Made by a program: the position numbers and the translations under genes. The notes below the pieces were generated by a model. The model was not told where the DNA came from and searched no databases. It saw only the letters and a program-made list of their open reading frames with translations. Source: Pseudarthrobacter polychromogenes (GTDB lineage Bacteria; Actinomycetota; Actinomycetes; Actinomycetales; Micrococcaceae). Taken from it: DNA of 64,000 bases. The DNA lies in the NCBI RefSeq assembly GCF_014644495.1, contig NZ_BMKU01000004.1, positions 176,377 to 240,376 of the forward strand. Direction: 5' to 3'. Positions 8,372 to 17,506 of the stretch are shown piece by piece (position 1 is the stretch's first letter; each line of letters opens with the position of its first letter).

Positions 8372-10116
8372 GTTTCGAGATTCCCCGCCGGCAGTACGCG
8401 GACCTGTACGGCCCGACGACGGGTGACGCCATCCGCCTGGCGGACACCGACCTGTTCCTGGAGATCGAGAAGGACCTCACCGTCCACGGCGAGGAAGTGG
8501 TGTTCGGCGGCGGCAAGGTGATCCGTGAAGGCATGGGCCAGAACGGCCAGGTCACCCGGGATGAGGACATCCCGGACACCGTCATCACGAATGCCGTCAT
8601 CCTGGACTACACCGGCATCTACAAGGCCGATGTCGCCATCAGGGACGGACACATCTTCAAGATCGGCAAGGCCGGCAACCCGCAGATCACCGACGGCGTG
8701 GACATCGTGATCGGCGCCAGCACCGAGATCATTGCCGGCGAGCACAAGATCCTCACGGCCGGGGGAGTGGACACCCACATCCACTTCATCTCCCCGGACC
8801 AGATCCCCACGGCGCTGACCAGCGGCATCACCACCATGATCGGTGGCGGCACCGGCCCGGCAGAAGGCACCAAAGCCACCACCGTGACACCCGGGAAGTG
8901 GCACATCCAGCGTATGCTGCAGGCCGCCGAAGGCTTCCCCATGAACATCGGGCTCTTCGGCAAGGGCCATGCATCCGCCGTCGAACCCCTGGCTGAGCAG
9001 ATCCGCGCCGGCGCCATCGGGCTGAAGGTGCATGAGGACTGGGGCTCCACCACCTCCTCCATCGACACCTCCCTCACCGTGGCCGACGAGTACGACGTGC
9101 AGGTGGCCATCCACACGGACACCCTCAACGAGTGCGGCTTCGTGGAGGACACCATCCGCGCCATCAACGGCCGTGTCATCCACACCTTCCACACCGAGGG
9201 TGCCGGAGGCGGGCACGCACCGGACATCATCAAGATCGCCGGGATGCCCAACGTCCTGCCGGCGTCCACCAACCCCACGCTTCCCTACACGCGCAACACC
9301 ATTGAAGAGCACCTGGACATGCTCATGGTGTGCCACCACCTCAACCCCGACATCCCCGAGGACGTGGCCTTCGCCGATTCCCGCATCCGCGCCGAGACCA
9401 TTGCCGCGGAGGATGTCCTGCAGGACCTGGGGATCTTCTCCATCACGTCCTCGGACTCCCAGGCGATGGGCCGGGTGGGCGAGGTGATCACCCGCACGTG
9501 GCAGGTGGCGGACAAGATGAAGAAGCAGCGCGGTGTGCTGGCAGATCCCGCGGATACGGCAGATGACGACGGCGGTGTCCACGGCAGTGCGGGCAGCGAC
9601 AACTTCCGCCTCAAGCGCTACGTGGCCAAATACACCATTAACCCGGCCATCGCGCAGGGCATCGCGGACTTCGTCGGCTCCGTGGAGGTGGGCAAGTTCG
9701 CGGACCTGGTCCTCTGGGATCCTGCCTTCTTCGGCGTGAAGCCGGAGCTGGTGCTCAAAGGCGGGCAGATCGCCTACGCGCTGATGGGGGATGCCAACGC
9801 CTCCATCCCCACCCCGCAGCCGCGCACCATGCGGCCCATGTTCGCCGCGTTCGGGAAAGCCGTGCAGCAGTCATCCATCACGTTCCTGTCCCAGGCGGCG
9901 ATAGACGCCGGTGTTCCCGCCGAGCTTGGGCTGGAAAAGGTCATCCGGCCCGTTTCCGGCATCCGCTCCCTCACCAAGGCAGACCTGAAATACAACGACG
10001 CCACGCCGGACATCCAGGTGGATCCGGAAACGTACCAGGTAAAGGTCGACGGCGAAGACGTCACCTGCGAGCCGTCCGACGTCCTGCCCATGGCCCAGCG
10101 CTACTTCCTCTTCTGA
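8368..10116 (+). CDS. ureC: Urease subunit alpha (catalytic, nickel-binding)
   Basis: The 582-residue catalytic subunit holds the dinuclear nickel centre. Visible key regions are [19 protein letters not shown] (nickel His pair), [15 protein letters not shown] with the Lys that is carbamylated, [34 protein letters not shown], the mobile flap [20 protein letters not shown] and the ligand Asp region [15 protein letters not shown]. It is slightly longer than the usual ~570 residues because of an acidic insert ([16 protein letters not shown], about residues 393-408) before the conserved [20 protein letters not shown] 8368 overlaps ureB. All catalytic residues expected are present. Confidence 0.98.
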   Translation: MSFEIPRRQYADLYGPTTGDAIRLADTDLFLEIEKDLTVHGEEVVFGGGKVIREGMGQNGQVTRDEDIPDTVITNAVILDYTGIYKADVAIRDGHIFKIGKAGNPQITDGVDIVIGASTEIIAGEHKILTAGGVDTHIHFISPDQIPTALTSGITTMIGGGTGPAEGTKATTVTPGKWHIQRMLQAAEGFPMNIGLFGKGHASAVEPLAEQIRAGAIGLKVHEDWGSTTSSIDTSLTVADEYDVQVAIHTDTLNECGFVEDTIRAINGRVIHTFHTEGAGGGHAPDIIKIAGMPNVLPASTNPTLPYTRNTIEEHLDMLMVCHHLNPDIPEDVAFADSRIRAETIAAEDVLQDLGIFSITSSDSQAMGRVGEVITRTWQVADKMKKQRGVLADPADTADDDGGVHGSAGSDNFRLKRYVAKYTINPAIAQGIADFVGSVEVGKFADLVLWDPAFFGVKPELVLKGGQIAYALMGDANASIPTPQPRTMRPMFAAFGKAVQQSSITFLSQAAIDAGVPAELGLEKVIRPVSGIRSLTKADLKYNDATPDIQVDPETYQVKVDGEDVTCEPSDVLPMAQRYFLF

Positions 10117-10142
10117 ATTCTTCCAAGCCCCCGGAGAACCCC

Positions 10143-10622
10143 GTGATCATCGAAAAAGTCCTCGGCAACCTGCACGAACTCCCCGACCCGGACACCTATG
10201 CCAACCTGCACCAGGAGAAAGTGGTGCTTCCCAGTGCCCAGCTGGTCAAGCGGATCCAACGCGCCACCACGGACCACGGCAAGGAAATCGGCATCCGGCT
10301 CCCTTCCGGCTCCGGCGACCTGCGCGACGGCGACATCCTGCACGTCGAGGACGCCAACATGATCGTGGTGTCCGTGCTGCCCACCGACGTCCTGGTGATC
10401 GCACCCCGGACCATCCACGAGATGGGCGTCGTGGCACACTCCCTCGGCAACCGGCACCTCCAGGCCCAGTTCTTCGACGGTGCTTCGGAGTACGGGGCCG
10501 AGGTCATGGTGTGCGCCTACGACCACACCGTCGAGGACTACCTCCGAAGCGTCGGTGCGCCCTACACCCGCCAGGAACGCGTCATGCCTGTGCCTTTCCG
10601 CCATGCTGAACACAGTCACTGA
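10143..10622 (+). CDS. ureE: Urease accessory protein UreE (nickel chaperone)
   Basis: This 159-residue metallochaperone delivers nickel to the apo-urease complex. It has the N-terminal peptide-binding domain (IEKVLGNLHELPDPDTY, then RIQRATTDHGKEIGIRLPSG) and the C-terminal nickel domain with GNRHLQAQFFDG and VCAYDHTVEDYLRSVGA. The C-terminal tail RHAEHSH is only modestly His-rich, so it is not a nickel-storage type. The GTG 10143 start follows GGAGAACCCC. The end overlaps ureF by 20 bases. Confidence 0.95.
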   Translation: MIIEKVLGNLHELPDPDTYANLHQEKVVLPSAQLVKRIQRATTDHGKEIGIRLPSGSGDLRDGDILHVEDANMIVVSVLPTDVLVIAPRTIHEMGVVAHSLGNRHLQAQFFDGASEYGAEVMVCAYDHTVEDYLRSVGAPYTRQERVMPVPFRHAEHSH

Positions 10623-11283
10623 CTACCAGCTGGCGCTGCAGCAGCTTGTCGACTCCGCGCTTCCTACTGGGGCCTTTGCTCACTCTCTTGGTTTTGAGAC
10701 CTATGTCGACGCCGGTGTGGTCCGTGATGAGGCTTCTTTTGGAGTGTGGTTGTCCGCGTTCATCTCCCAGTCGCTTTCCAACTCTGACGGGCTGGGCATC
10801 CGGTTCCTGTACGAGGGGTGGGACGTTGGGGAACTGGATGAGCTGCTGTCCGCTTCGCTGCTGCCGCGGCAGGTCCGGGAGGCCAGCGTCAAGATGGGCC
10901 TGCGCCTGCTCGAGATCGGGGCGGAGGTCTTCCCGTCGCCGGGGCTGGAACTGTACCGGGACCTGGTGACCACCGGCCTGGCCGCGGGGCACCAGCCACT
11001 GGCCTTCGCCGTCGTCGCCCGCTCTTTGGGGGTGCCGCTGCCGGAAGCGCTCGCCGCCTACCTTTTCGCCACCGTCACCTCTTTGACGCAGAATGCCGTC
11101 CGCGCCATCCCGCTCGGCCAGAACGCCGGGCAGCGGCTGCTTCGCCAGGCGGCCGATGGCGTTGCTGCCGCCGTCGAACGGATACCGCACCTGACGCCGG
11201 ACGACTTCGGGGCCGTCACCCCCGGACTGGAAATTTCACAAATGCGGCACGAACGCCAACGTGCCCGGATGTTCATGAGCTGA
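10603..11283 (+). CDS. ureF: Urease accessory protein UreF
   Basis: The 226-residue all-helical protein acts in the UreD-UreF-UreG complex that gates nickel delivery and GTP hydrolysis. The motif [26 protein letters not shown] is typical of UreF, as are the middle [21 protein letters not shown] and the C-terminal [25 protein letters not shown] 10603 is chosen because family members start about ten residues before the LPTGAF motif. It lies inside the end of ureE, so translation is coupled. ureG begins 40 bases after the stop. Confidence 0.95.
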   Translation: MLNTVTDYQLALQQLVDSALPTGAFAHSLGFETYVDAGVVRDEASFGVWLSAFISQSLSNSDGLGIRFLYEGWDVGELDELLSASLLPRQVREASVKMGLRLLEIGAEVFPSPGLELYRDLVTTGLAAGHQPLAFAVVARSLGVPLPEALAAYLFATVTSLTQNAVRAIPLGQNAGQRLLRQAADGVAAAVERIPHLTPDDFGAVTPGLEISQMRHERQRARMFMS

Positions 11284-11323
11284 CTGTGCTTGTAAATACC
11301 GGCCTATAAATTCAGGAGGAACC

Positions 11324-11941
11324 TTGGCTGAACCCATCAAAATCGGCATCGGCGGACCCGTCGGGGCGGGCAAGACGCAGCTCGTGGAGCGCCTCACCCG
11401 TCACATGAGCGGTGAGATCTCCATGGCCGCCATCACCAACGACATTTACACCATCGAGGACGCCAAGATCCTCGCCGCCAACGGGATCCTCCCCGTGGAC
11501 CGCATCATCGGCGTCGAAACCGGCGGCTGCCCGCACACCGCCATCCGCGAAGACACCTCCATGAACACCGCCGCCATCGAGGAACTCAAAGCCCGCCACC
11601 CCGACCTGCAGGTCATCTTCGTGGAGTCAGGCGGCGACAACCTCTCCGCCACCTTCAGCCCCGAGCTCGTGGACTTCTCCATCTACATCATCGACGTGGC
11701 CCAGGGCGAAAAGATCCCCCGCAAAGCCGGCCAGGGCATGATCAAGTCCGACCTTTTCATCATCAACAAAACCGACCTCGCACCCCACGTCGGTGCCGAC
11801 CTCGCAGTCATGGAAAGGGACTCCCGCGAGTTCAGGGGCGAGAAGCCCTTCTGCTTCACCAACCTCAAGACAGACGAAGGGCTGGAAGCTGTCATCGAAT
11901 GGGTGCGGCGCGACGTCCTGATGCTCGACCTCGCGTCATGA
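11324..11941 (+). CDS. ureG: Urease accessory GTPase UreG
   Basis: This 205-residue SIMIBI-class GTPase powers nickel insertion into urease. It shows the P-loop [13 protein letters not shown] near residue 10, the nickel-binding [14 protein letters not shown], the Walker B-like [19 protein letters not shown], and the guanine-specificity motif [13 protein letters not shown]. The start is a rare TTG at 11324, supported by CAGGAGGA five bases upstream and by conservation from the second residue. The length is canonical. An inverted repeat with tandem 14-mers separates it from ureD. Confidence 0.96.
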   Translation: MAEPIKIGIGGPVGAGKTQLVERLTRHMSGEISMAAITNDIYTIEDAKILAANGILPVDRIIGVETGGCPHTAIREDTSMNTAAIEELKARHPDLQVIFVESGGDNLSATFSPELVDFSIYIIDVAQGEKIPRKAGQGMIKSDLFIINKTDLAPHVGADLAVMERDSREFRGEKPFCFTNLKTDEGLEAVIEWVRRDVLMLDLAS

Positions 11942-11978
11942 CTCCGAGCAGTTCCGTCATCTCGCCGTGGGCGGCGCC

Positions 11979-12056
11979 CGCGGATGAAGGGGGCCGTGCC
12001 CGCTCCGCGGTGCCCGCTCCGCGGTGCCCGCCACGCCGCGGCCCCCTTCATCCGCG
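11979..12056. repeat. 18-bp inverted repeat enclosing tandem 14-bp repeats, ureG-ureD junction
   Basis: CCGCGGATGAAGGGGGCC and its exact complement form 18-bp arms (11979-11996 and 12039-12056). Inside the 42-base loop, GTGCCCGCTCCGCG is repeated head to tail at 11996-12009 and 12010-12023 and begins again at 12024. No T-tract follows. It could shape expression of ureD, replicate by slippage, or affect which ureD start is used, since the GTG at 12024 lies in the third partial repeat. Confidence 0.8.
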
Positions 12057-12905
12057 ACCGCTCATCGCCCAGTGAGAGGGCGGCTGGAGCTTGTCCTCAG
12101 CGAGCGGGGCGGCAGGACCATTGCCCGGAACCAGTTTCATGAGGGTGCTCTTCGCGTGCTTCGCCCTCACTATCTTGATGACTCCGGGCAGGTTTGTTAT
12201 GTGGTCGTGAATCCTGGCGGGGCATATCTGGGGGCTGATCTGTTTCTGATCGATGTCGAAGTCCAGGACGGGGCTGACCTGCTTCTTACCACCCAGTCGG
12301 CCACGAAGGTGTACCGGACTCCCGGGTCCTTTGCCGAGCAGCGGATGGCTGTCCGGCTGGGGGAGGGGGCCCGGCTGGAGCTCATGCCGGACCAGCTGAT
12401 CGCCTACCGGGAGGCCAGCTACCGGCAGCACACGCACATCACTGTGCGGCCGTCGTCGTCCCTGGTCATGGCTGAGGTGGTGACTCCGGGATGGTCGCCG
12501 GACGGGGCAGCCTTCCGTTACGAGGAGGTCCGGCTGCGCACCAGCGTCCGGGTGGAGGGACGGCACGGAAGCCGGCTCCTGGCCCTGGACAACCTCCTGA
12601 TCCGGCCGCCGGCCGGAGATGTCACGGGCATGGGGTTCATGGAGGGCTTCAGCCACGTGGGCTCGCTGCTGGTGGTGGACCCCCGGGTGGACCAGGCGCT
12701 CGCCGACCACCTGCACGTCCTGGCCCAGGACCACGATGCGCGCGCAGGCGTCTCCCTGACGCGCACGGCCCTGGGGACAACCGGACTGGTGCTGCGCGCC
12801 CTGTCCAACAGCACGGGGGAACTGAACCACCTGCTTGCTGCCTGCACCTCCCTCCTCCGGAAACGGTGGCACGGGCAGGAACCGCTGAACCTGAGGAAGC
12901 ACTGA
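12024..12905 (+). CDS. ureD: Urease accessory protein UreD
   Basis: This UreD/UreH scaffold (293 residues from GTG 12024) binds apo-urease and UreF. Family motifs are visible: LSERGGRTIARNQFHEGALRVLRPHY, VVNPGGAYLGADLFLIDVEV, LLLTTQSATKVYRT, LMPDQLIAYREASYRQ and GMGFMEGFSHVGSLLV. An in-frame stop at 11985 limits the start. GTG 12024 lies within a tandem repeat and has no ribosome site, so GTG 12072 (VRGRLELVL, 277 residues) is an equally good start. The gene is placed last in the accessory set rather than before ureE. Its stop overlaps the start of the nickel permease (TGATG). Confidence 0.93.
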   Translation: MPATPRPPSSATAHRPVRGRLELVLSERGGRTIARNQFHEGALRVLRPHYLDDSGQVCYVVVNPGGAYLGADLFLIDVEVQDGADLLLTTQSATKVYRTPGSFAEQRMAVRLGEGARLELMPDQLIAYREASYRQHTHITVRPSSSLVMAEVVTPGWSPDGAAFRYEEVRLRTSVRVEGRHGSRLLALDNLLIRPPAGDVTGMGFMEGFSHVGSLLVVDPRVDQALADHLHVLAQDHDARAGVSLTRTALGTTGLVLRALSNSTGELNHLLAACTSLLRKRWHGQEPLNLRKH

Positions 12906-13960
12906 TGACAGCCATCACGAACATCACCACGCTGTACCGCCGGCGGGAATCACTGCCGCTGCGGACCCGCCTGCTGTTCACCTTCGGTGCCGTGGCCGCA
13001 CTGCACGCGGCCGCCGTCGTGCTCCTGGTGGCCGGCAACGCCGCCGGATCCGGTGCGGAGCCGCTCATGTGGGGGCTCGTGCTTACGGCCTACCTGGCAG
13101 GCGTCAAGCACAGCTACGACTGGGACCACCTCGCCGCGATCGACAACTCCACACGCAAGTTCGTGGCACAGCGCCAGGACCCGGTGAGCGTGGGCTTCGC
13201 CTTCAGCCTCGGGCACAGTTCGGTGGTGACGCTGGCGGGGATCCTGGTGATTGCCGGCGCCGGCATGGCGGGCCAATTCATGCAGGACGGAACCACGGGC
13301 AACCTGGTGCTCGGGCTGATCGGCAGCGGCGTCTCCGGGCTGTTCCTGCTGGCCATGGGCCTGTTCAACGGTTCGGCCTTCGCGCGTTCGGCGCGGGCAT
13401 ACCACCGGGCCCGTGCCGGGGCGGCGGTGGACCCCGGCGACCTTGAGCCCCGGGGACTGGTGGCCCGGCTGCTGGCGCGGCCGCTGTCCAGGGTGCGGCG
13501 GCCGAGGAACATCTACGTGATTGGGTTCCTGTTCGGGCTGGGGTTCGATACTGCCACCACCATCGGGCTGCTGATGATGACGACGGCGGCCTCGCTGGCG
13601 GGGGTGCCGCCGTTCGCGCTCCTCGCGCTGCCGCTGGCGTTCACGGCCGCGATGACCCTTTGCGATTCGCTGAACGGCGTGGCCATGATGCGCATGTACC
13701 GTTCTGCCCTGGACAACCCGCAGCGGCGGCTGGGCTTCAACGCCGTGGTCACCGGCATCTCAGCGGTGTCCGCCCTGTTTATCGCGGTGATCACGCTGGG
13801 CGGGTTCGCCAACGCCGCCTTCGAGCTGGAGGATCCCCTGACGGTGTGGCTGGGATCCATCGACCTGGGCGACGCCGGCTTGCTGCTGGTGGCGCTGCTG
13901 CTGGCCGTGTGGGGAGCGGCGGGACTGAAGGGACGCCTGGCGGGCAGCCCCAGGCACTGA
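12905..13960 (+). CDS. NiCoT-family nickel/cobalt permease
   Basis: The 351-residue integral membrane transporter supplies nickel for urease. It has about eight hydrophobic segments and the NiCoT signature in helix II (KHSYDWDHLAAIDNSTRKF), the FSLGHSSVV motif, GFLFGLGFDTATTIGLL and LAFTAAMTLCDSLNGVAMM. In these motifs the His and Asp residues line the metal path. The ATG at 12905 shares a base with the ureD stop, so it is translationally coupled to the urease operon, which strongly favours nickel over cobalt. An open frame continues upstream inside ureD but is not conserved. Confidence 0.93.
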   Translation: MTAITNITTLYRRRESLPLRTRLLFTFGAVAALHAAAVVLLVAGNAAGSGAEPLMWGLVLTAYLAGVKHSYDWDHLAAIDNSTRKFVAQRQDPVSVGFAFSLGHSSVVTLAGILVIAGAGMAGQFMQDGTTGNLVLGLIGSGVSGLFLLAMGLFNGSAFARSARAYHRARAGAAVDPGDLEPRGLVARLLARPLSRVRRPRNIYVIGFLFGLGFDTATTIGLLMMTTAASLAGVPPFALLALPLAFTAAMTLCDSLNGVAMMRMYRSALDNPQRRLGFNAVVTGISAVSALFIAVITLGGFANAAFELEDPLTVWLGSIDLGDAGLLLVALLLAVWGAAGLKGRLAGSPRH

Positions 13961-14002
13961 GCGGGCATTGCGCGGGCACTGGGCGCAACAGGCCGTCTCG
14001 GC

Positions 14003-14455
14003 TCAGGCGGCCACGCGGCCCCTGCTTGGCCGGTGCTGCCTGCCCTTCCCCTGGGCCCGGCGCGGCGCGCGCGAGCCCGCGAGGACCTGCCCGCCGTCCG
14101 GAACGGCGGAGTCCGCGTGGACCTGGACTCCGTGTTCGATCAGGACCCCGGAGCCGATCCGCGAATGGCTGCCGATGTTCACCCGGTTTCCGATCACCGT
14201 TCCCCGGCCGATGCGTACGCCGTCGCCAATAATGGCACGCTCGCCGATTGTGGCGTCGCGGTCAATCCAGCTGCCGTGGCCGATCCGGCAACCGGAACCC
14301 ACCTTGGCACCCTGCTCCACATACGTCATGGGGCCGATGCGGGTATTCTCGGGGACCGAGGCTCCGGGGGCAACAAGCCCGCCGCCGTTGGCATGCCGGA
14401 CGTACCGGGTGACCTTCCCGGCGTCGTCTTCCACTGAAACAAACTTCGCGTTCAT
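14003..14455 (-). CDS. Hexapeptide-repeat (left-handed beta-helix) protein
   Basis: The 150-residue protein contains about ten imperfect hexapeptide repeats (for example IGPMTYVEQGAKVGSGCRIG and ATIGERAIIGDGVRIGRGTV), the left-handed beta-helix fold of acyltransferases and gamma-carbonic anhydrases. Such a short protein with a charged Arg-rich tail (RAPRRAQGKGRQHRPSRGR) lacks an identifiable acyl-donor or CoA motif, so no substrate can be named. The ATG at 14453-14455 is the natural start. It is convergent with the nickel permease gene and downstream of the GH13 gene, from which 97 bases separate it. Confidence 0.75.
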   Translation of the reverse strand: MNAKFVSVEDDAGKVTRYVRHANGGGLVAPGASVPENTRIGPMTYVEQGAKVGSGCRIGHGSWIDRDATIGERAIIGDGVRIGRGTVIGNRVNIGSHSRIGSGVLIEHGVQVHADSAVPDGGQVLAGSRAPRRAQGKGRQHRPSRGRVAA

Positions 14456-14552
14456 TCAATCCCTCGTTAACGGCGCGGCACGTCAGCCGCACATTCAGTT
14501 AACGGTTCACAACTCAAAGGGATTCCCGAACGGCGCCGGGGACCCTCGTCCG

Positions 14553-16862
14553 CTACGGTGAGACCTCCCCGTGCTCCACGCCTTCCTCCTCGCCGGGGGC
14601 GGCGTCCTCCTCTGTCAGCAGCAGTGCCGTCCCCTGGAAGGCAGGCAGTTCGAGGAAGAAGCTGTGCAGGTCGTCAACCTGGCCAACCGATGCGCCGCTG
14701 AACAGGTCGTGCACGGCGGACCCGGGGACCAGGTGGCTGGACTGGATGCTGCCGGCAATATCCTGGTCGGAGAAATTCAGCACGGTCACCTCCAGCGCTC
14801 CGCTGCCCAGCTGGATGACCATCACCAGCAGGCCGCGGTGCGAAACGCCCGGCACATCCAGCAGCGACCCTGTGGCGATGCCGTGTTCCTCCCGGACAGC
14901 CAGGATCTGCTGGAGCCGCCTGGCGTAGGAGCCGGGGTCCTGCAGCTGGTCGGGGAGCGGGCCGTAGAGGCTGCGGGCCCGCGGCATGCCGGAGGAGGAG
15001 TATTTTGCATCCGGGCTGGTGCCCATGATGTCGTGCGCCCCGCGGTTGATCCAGCGGGTGTCACCCTGGGCCGTGAGTTCCTCGACGCTCTTGCGGTCCA
15101 GCGCTGTGATGCCGGCAAGGTCCCAGCCGGACAGGGCAAAGACGCCCGGCTGCAGGGCGTTGTACATGGAGAGGAGGATGTGCACATCCAGGATCTGCGC
15201 CTCCTGCTCCGGAGTGATCGCGTCAGGGTCCTGGACCCCCAGGGCGGCCATGATGAAGCTGACCGTTGTGCAGGCGATCCCGTTGGTGGTGAACACCGCG
15301 TTGTAGGGGGCGTTCTCCCCGGTCAGGCGCTCCCGCATGGTCTGCTGGACCTGCTCCGCGAGCTGAGCCCCCGTGAGCTCCTGGCCGGCGAGCTCGAACA
15401 TCTCGTCCCGGTGTCCGGCAGCGAAGTGCATCAGCTCATAGGTCAGTTCGTCATGGTTTTGCAGCGCATGGACCAGTGACGCCTGGTCGACGCCGATCTC
15501 CATGGACAGGCGGAGCGCCAGGCGCAGCAGCTCGGTATCGGCGGTGACCAGCGCGTAGTGGTACGCCGGCCGCGTGATGAAGTCGTAGGAAAGGTCCGGG
15601 CCTGCTTCCGAGGTGGCTTTGATGTCGTCGATGGTCAGGTTCAGCTCCTGGAAGGAGAACCCGCCCACCTTGCGGATCATGGACCCGATGAGCTGGTTGG
15701 CTGCCTCGGACAGCGGGTGCCCCTCTGACCAGCCCGGCTGCTCTTCGGCGCTTTTCTCCACGCCCAGGAAGCCGTTCGCATCGAGCCTGAGCGCCCCGGT
15801 GCCAAGGTCAACCAGGGAATGCAGCGCGTCGCCGACCACCAGACGCATTCCGGCGAAGGTTGGATCCAGCCAGTTGATGGAAGGCTGGCCGGCCTTGAAG
15901 TAGTGGAGGTAGACCCAGCGGCGGGTTTTCCCTGTGGTGTCAACGATCGCCCGGGTGGCGCTCCAGTTCGTTTCCTTGACGCCGGGCTCGTAGAAGATGA
16001 CCCGCTGCAGCCGGCCGATGATGTAGCCGGCCTTCTGCAGGGCCTGTTCGGAGTCGGGACTCAGGTTCACCGAGTCCTGCCCTTCCGGCACGTCCGGCAG
16101 CAGGTGCCAGTCCTCCTCAGGGATATCAATCATGTGGTAGATCCCGGGGTAGTCCCGGAAGTTCATTTCGGCGAGGCGGAAATCGGCACCCTTGCCGGTG
16201 TGCCCGGGAACAATGTCATCGATAATCGTTCCGCCGTGGTCCGCGGCCACCTGGCACATGGAACGGAACTCGTCCTCCGTGCCAAACACCGGATCGATGG
16301 CCATGCTGATCCGGTCGAAGTGCCCGTCAACGCTGGGCGTCTGGGACCAGCCGCTGATGCCGCCCGCGAGCTTGACCGGGCCCGTGTGGATGGCCCGGAT
16401 CCCGATTTCGCTGAAGGCTTCCCACATGGCCGGATCACCCAGGGCGGAGAGGAAGGACTGGCTGGACCTGGTGATGAAGGACAGGGGGTATGCGGTGAAC
16501 CACACCGGTGCGCGCTCGACGGCGGCCCGGGGGTTGGGGTGCGCGTAGGAGTTCTGCCACATGCTGGCCTGCCCGGACAGCTGCCGGGCCAGTGCGTTCG
16601 CATCTCCCAGCATCGCCTGGTTCCGAAGCCATTCGACGTAGGCCGCGTTCCGCCCATCGAATTCGAAGGACGGCCTGGTGGCGTAGTACTGGCGGCGGCG
16701 CGCTGTCGGCCTCAGCGCCTTGGGCCGGGCAGGATAGAGATGTTCGTCGAAATTGACGTCCGGTTCCACCAAGGGCTCAGCTGCTGCCGAACCTGCTTCC
16801 TGCTCATCACCTGCAACGGTCTCCGGTTCAAAGACACCGTCGCTGGCCATAGGTTCCCGCAT
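14553..16862 (-). CDS. GH13 family trehalose-synthase-like enzyme
   Basis: This 769-residue alpha-amylase-superfamily protein resembles the actinobacterial maltose alpha-D-glucosyltransferase (trehalose synthase) group, but with a divergent barrel start. Region I reads DDIVPGHT instead of the usual DLVLNHT. The catalytic triad is intact: Asp361 in LRLDANGF, Glu406 in FSFQELNL, Asp471 in [11 protein letters not shown]-terminal beta-domain ends with a Glu-rich tail. ATG 16862 (MREPMASDG) is preferred over the longer frame because AGAGGAC lies just upstream. No signal peptide is visible. It stands as a single gene. Conversion of maltose to trehalose is the likely reaction, with other glucosyl transfers possible. 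Confidence 0.75.
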   Translation of the reverse strand: MREPMASDGVFEPETVAGDEQEAGSAAAEPLVEPDVNFDEHLYPARPKALRPTARRRQYYATRPSFEFDGRNAAYVEWLRNQAMLGDANALARQLSGQASMWQNSYAHPNPRAAVERAPVWFTAYPLSFITRSSQSFLSALGDPAMWEAFSEIGIRAIHTGPVKLAGGISGWSQTPSVDGHFDRISMAIDPVFGTEDEFRSMCQVAADHGGTIIDDIVPGHTGKGADFRLAEMNFRDYPGIYHMIDIPEEDWHLLPDVPEGQDSVNLSPDSEQALQKAGYIIGRLQRVIFYEPGVKETNWSATRAIVDTTGKTRRWVYLHYFKAGQPSINWLDPTFAGMRLVVGDALHSLVDLGTGALRLDANGFLGVEKSAEEQPGWSEGHPLSEAANQLIGSMIRKVGGFSFQELNLTIDDIKATSEAGPDLSYDFITRPAYHYALVTADTELLRLALRLSMEIGVDQASLVHALQNHDELTYELMHFAAGHRDEMFELAGQELTGAQLAEQVQQTMRERLTGENAPYNAVFTTNGIACTTVSFIMAALGVQDPDAITPEQEAQILDVHILLSMYNALQPGVFALSGWDLAGITALDRKSVEELTAQGDTRWINRGAHDIMGTSPDAKYSSSGMPRARSLYGPLPDQLQDPGSYARRLQQILAVREEHGIATGSLLDVPGVSHRGLLVMVIQLGSGALEVTVLNFSDQDIAGSIQSSHLVPGSAVHDLFSGASVGQVDDLHSFFLELPAFQGTALLLTEEDAAPGEEEGVEHGEVSP

Positions 16863-17065
16863 GAGTCCTCTTTCTACAAGTTGTTTCCGCGGTCCCAAGG
16901 CGTGCTGCCTGGCCGCCCTGTCCATAATCCCTGTACCCGGAGGGGCCAAGACTATTCGGGGCGAACTACGAAACTACCAAGAAACGGCTGGGCCACGAGG
17001 TTTGCGGCCGCCGTGTCCATAGCCGGGGGCTGTGTTTGCGGGCGGCCTGTTCCTACACTGGGGTG

Positions 17066-17506
17066 ATGATCACAGTCGCTGGAAGCGTGGAAACCACATT
17101 GTCCGCCGAGAAGGCCTTTGCCTTTTTGAGTCAGTTCGAGAACACCCCCAAGTGGGATCCCAACACTCCTGTCATGGATAAAGTCACGCCGGGGCCGGTG
17201 GCCGTGGGACACAAATACCACGCCGAAGCCGAGTTCCGGGGTAAGCGGCAAAGCCTGGTCTACGAGGTCATCGAGCTGACGGACAACCACATCAAGCTGC
17301 GCGGCGAGAACAAAACCGTCACCTCTTTCGATTCCATCGACGTCAGCCCCAATGGCGCCGGCTCGGTGGTGAAGTACACGGCCGAATTCAGCATCAAAGG
17401 ACCCGCCAAGATCATCCAGCCGCTCCTGAAGCCGGCCTTCATGTCGCTCCGTGACCCGGCACTGAACGGAATCCGGGACACGCTCAACTCGCTGGCCGCA
17501 GCCTGA
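17066..17506 (+). CDS. SRPBCC-family lipid/ligand-binding protein
   Basis: This 146-residue protein fits the START/SRPBCC fold. It starts ITVAGSVETTLSAEKAFAFLSQFENTPKWDPNT, then has VGHKYHAEAEFRGKRQSLVYEVIELTDN and a C-terminal helix (PLLKPAFMSLRDPALNGIRDTLNSL). Such proteins bind hydrophobic ligands or act as cyclases, and nothing here fixes the ligand. ATG 17066 is preferred over the in-frame codon at 17036 because conservation begins there. Its last 23 bases overlap the end of the convergent carboxylesterase gene. Confidence 0.78.
   Translation: MITVAGSVETTLSAEKAFAFLSQFENTPKWDPNTPVMDKVTPGPVAVGHKYHAEAEFRGKRQSLVYEVIELTDNHIKLRGENKTVTSFDSIDVSPNGAGSVVKYTAEFSIKGPAKIIQPLLKPAFMSLRDPALNGIRDTLNSLAAA

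Noticed and set aside
14447..14465. GTTCATTCAATCC as a fifth IclR-type site
   Set aside because: It coincides with the start codon of the hexapeptide gene and lacks the TGAAA right half.
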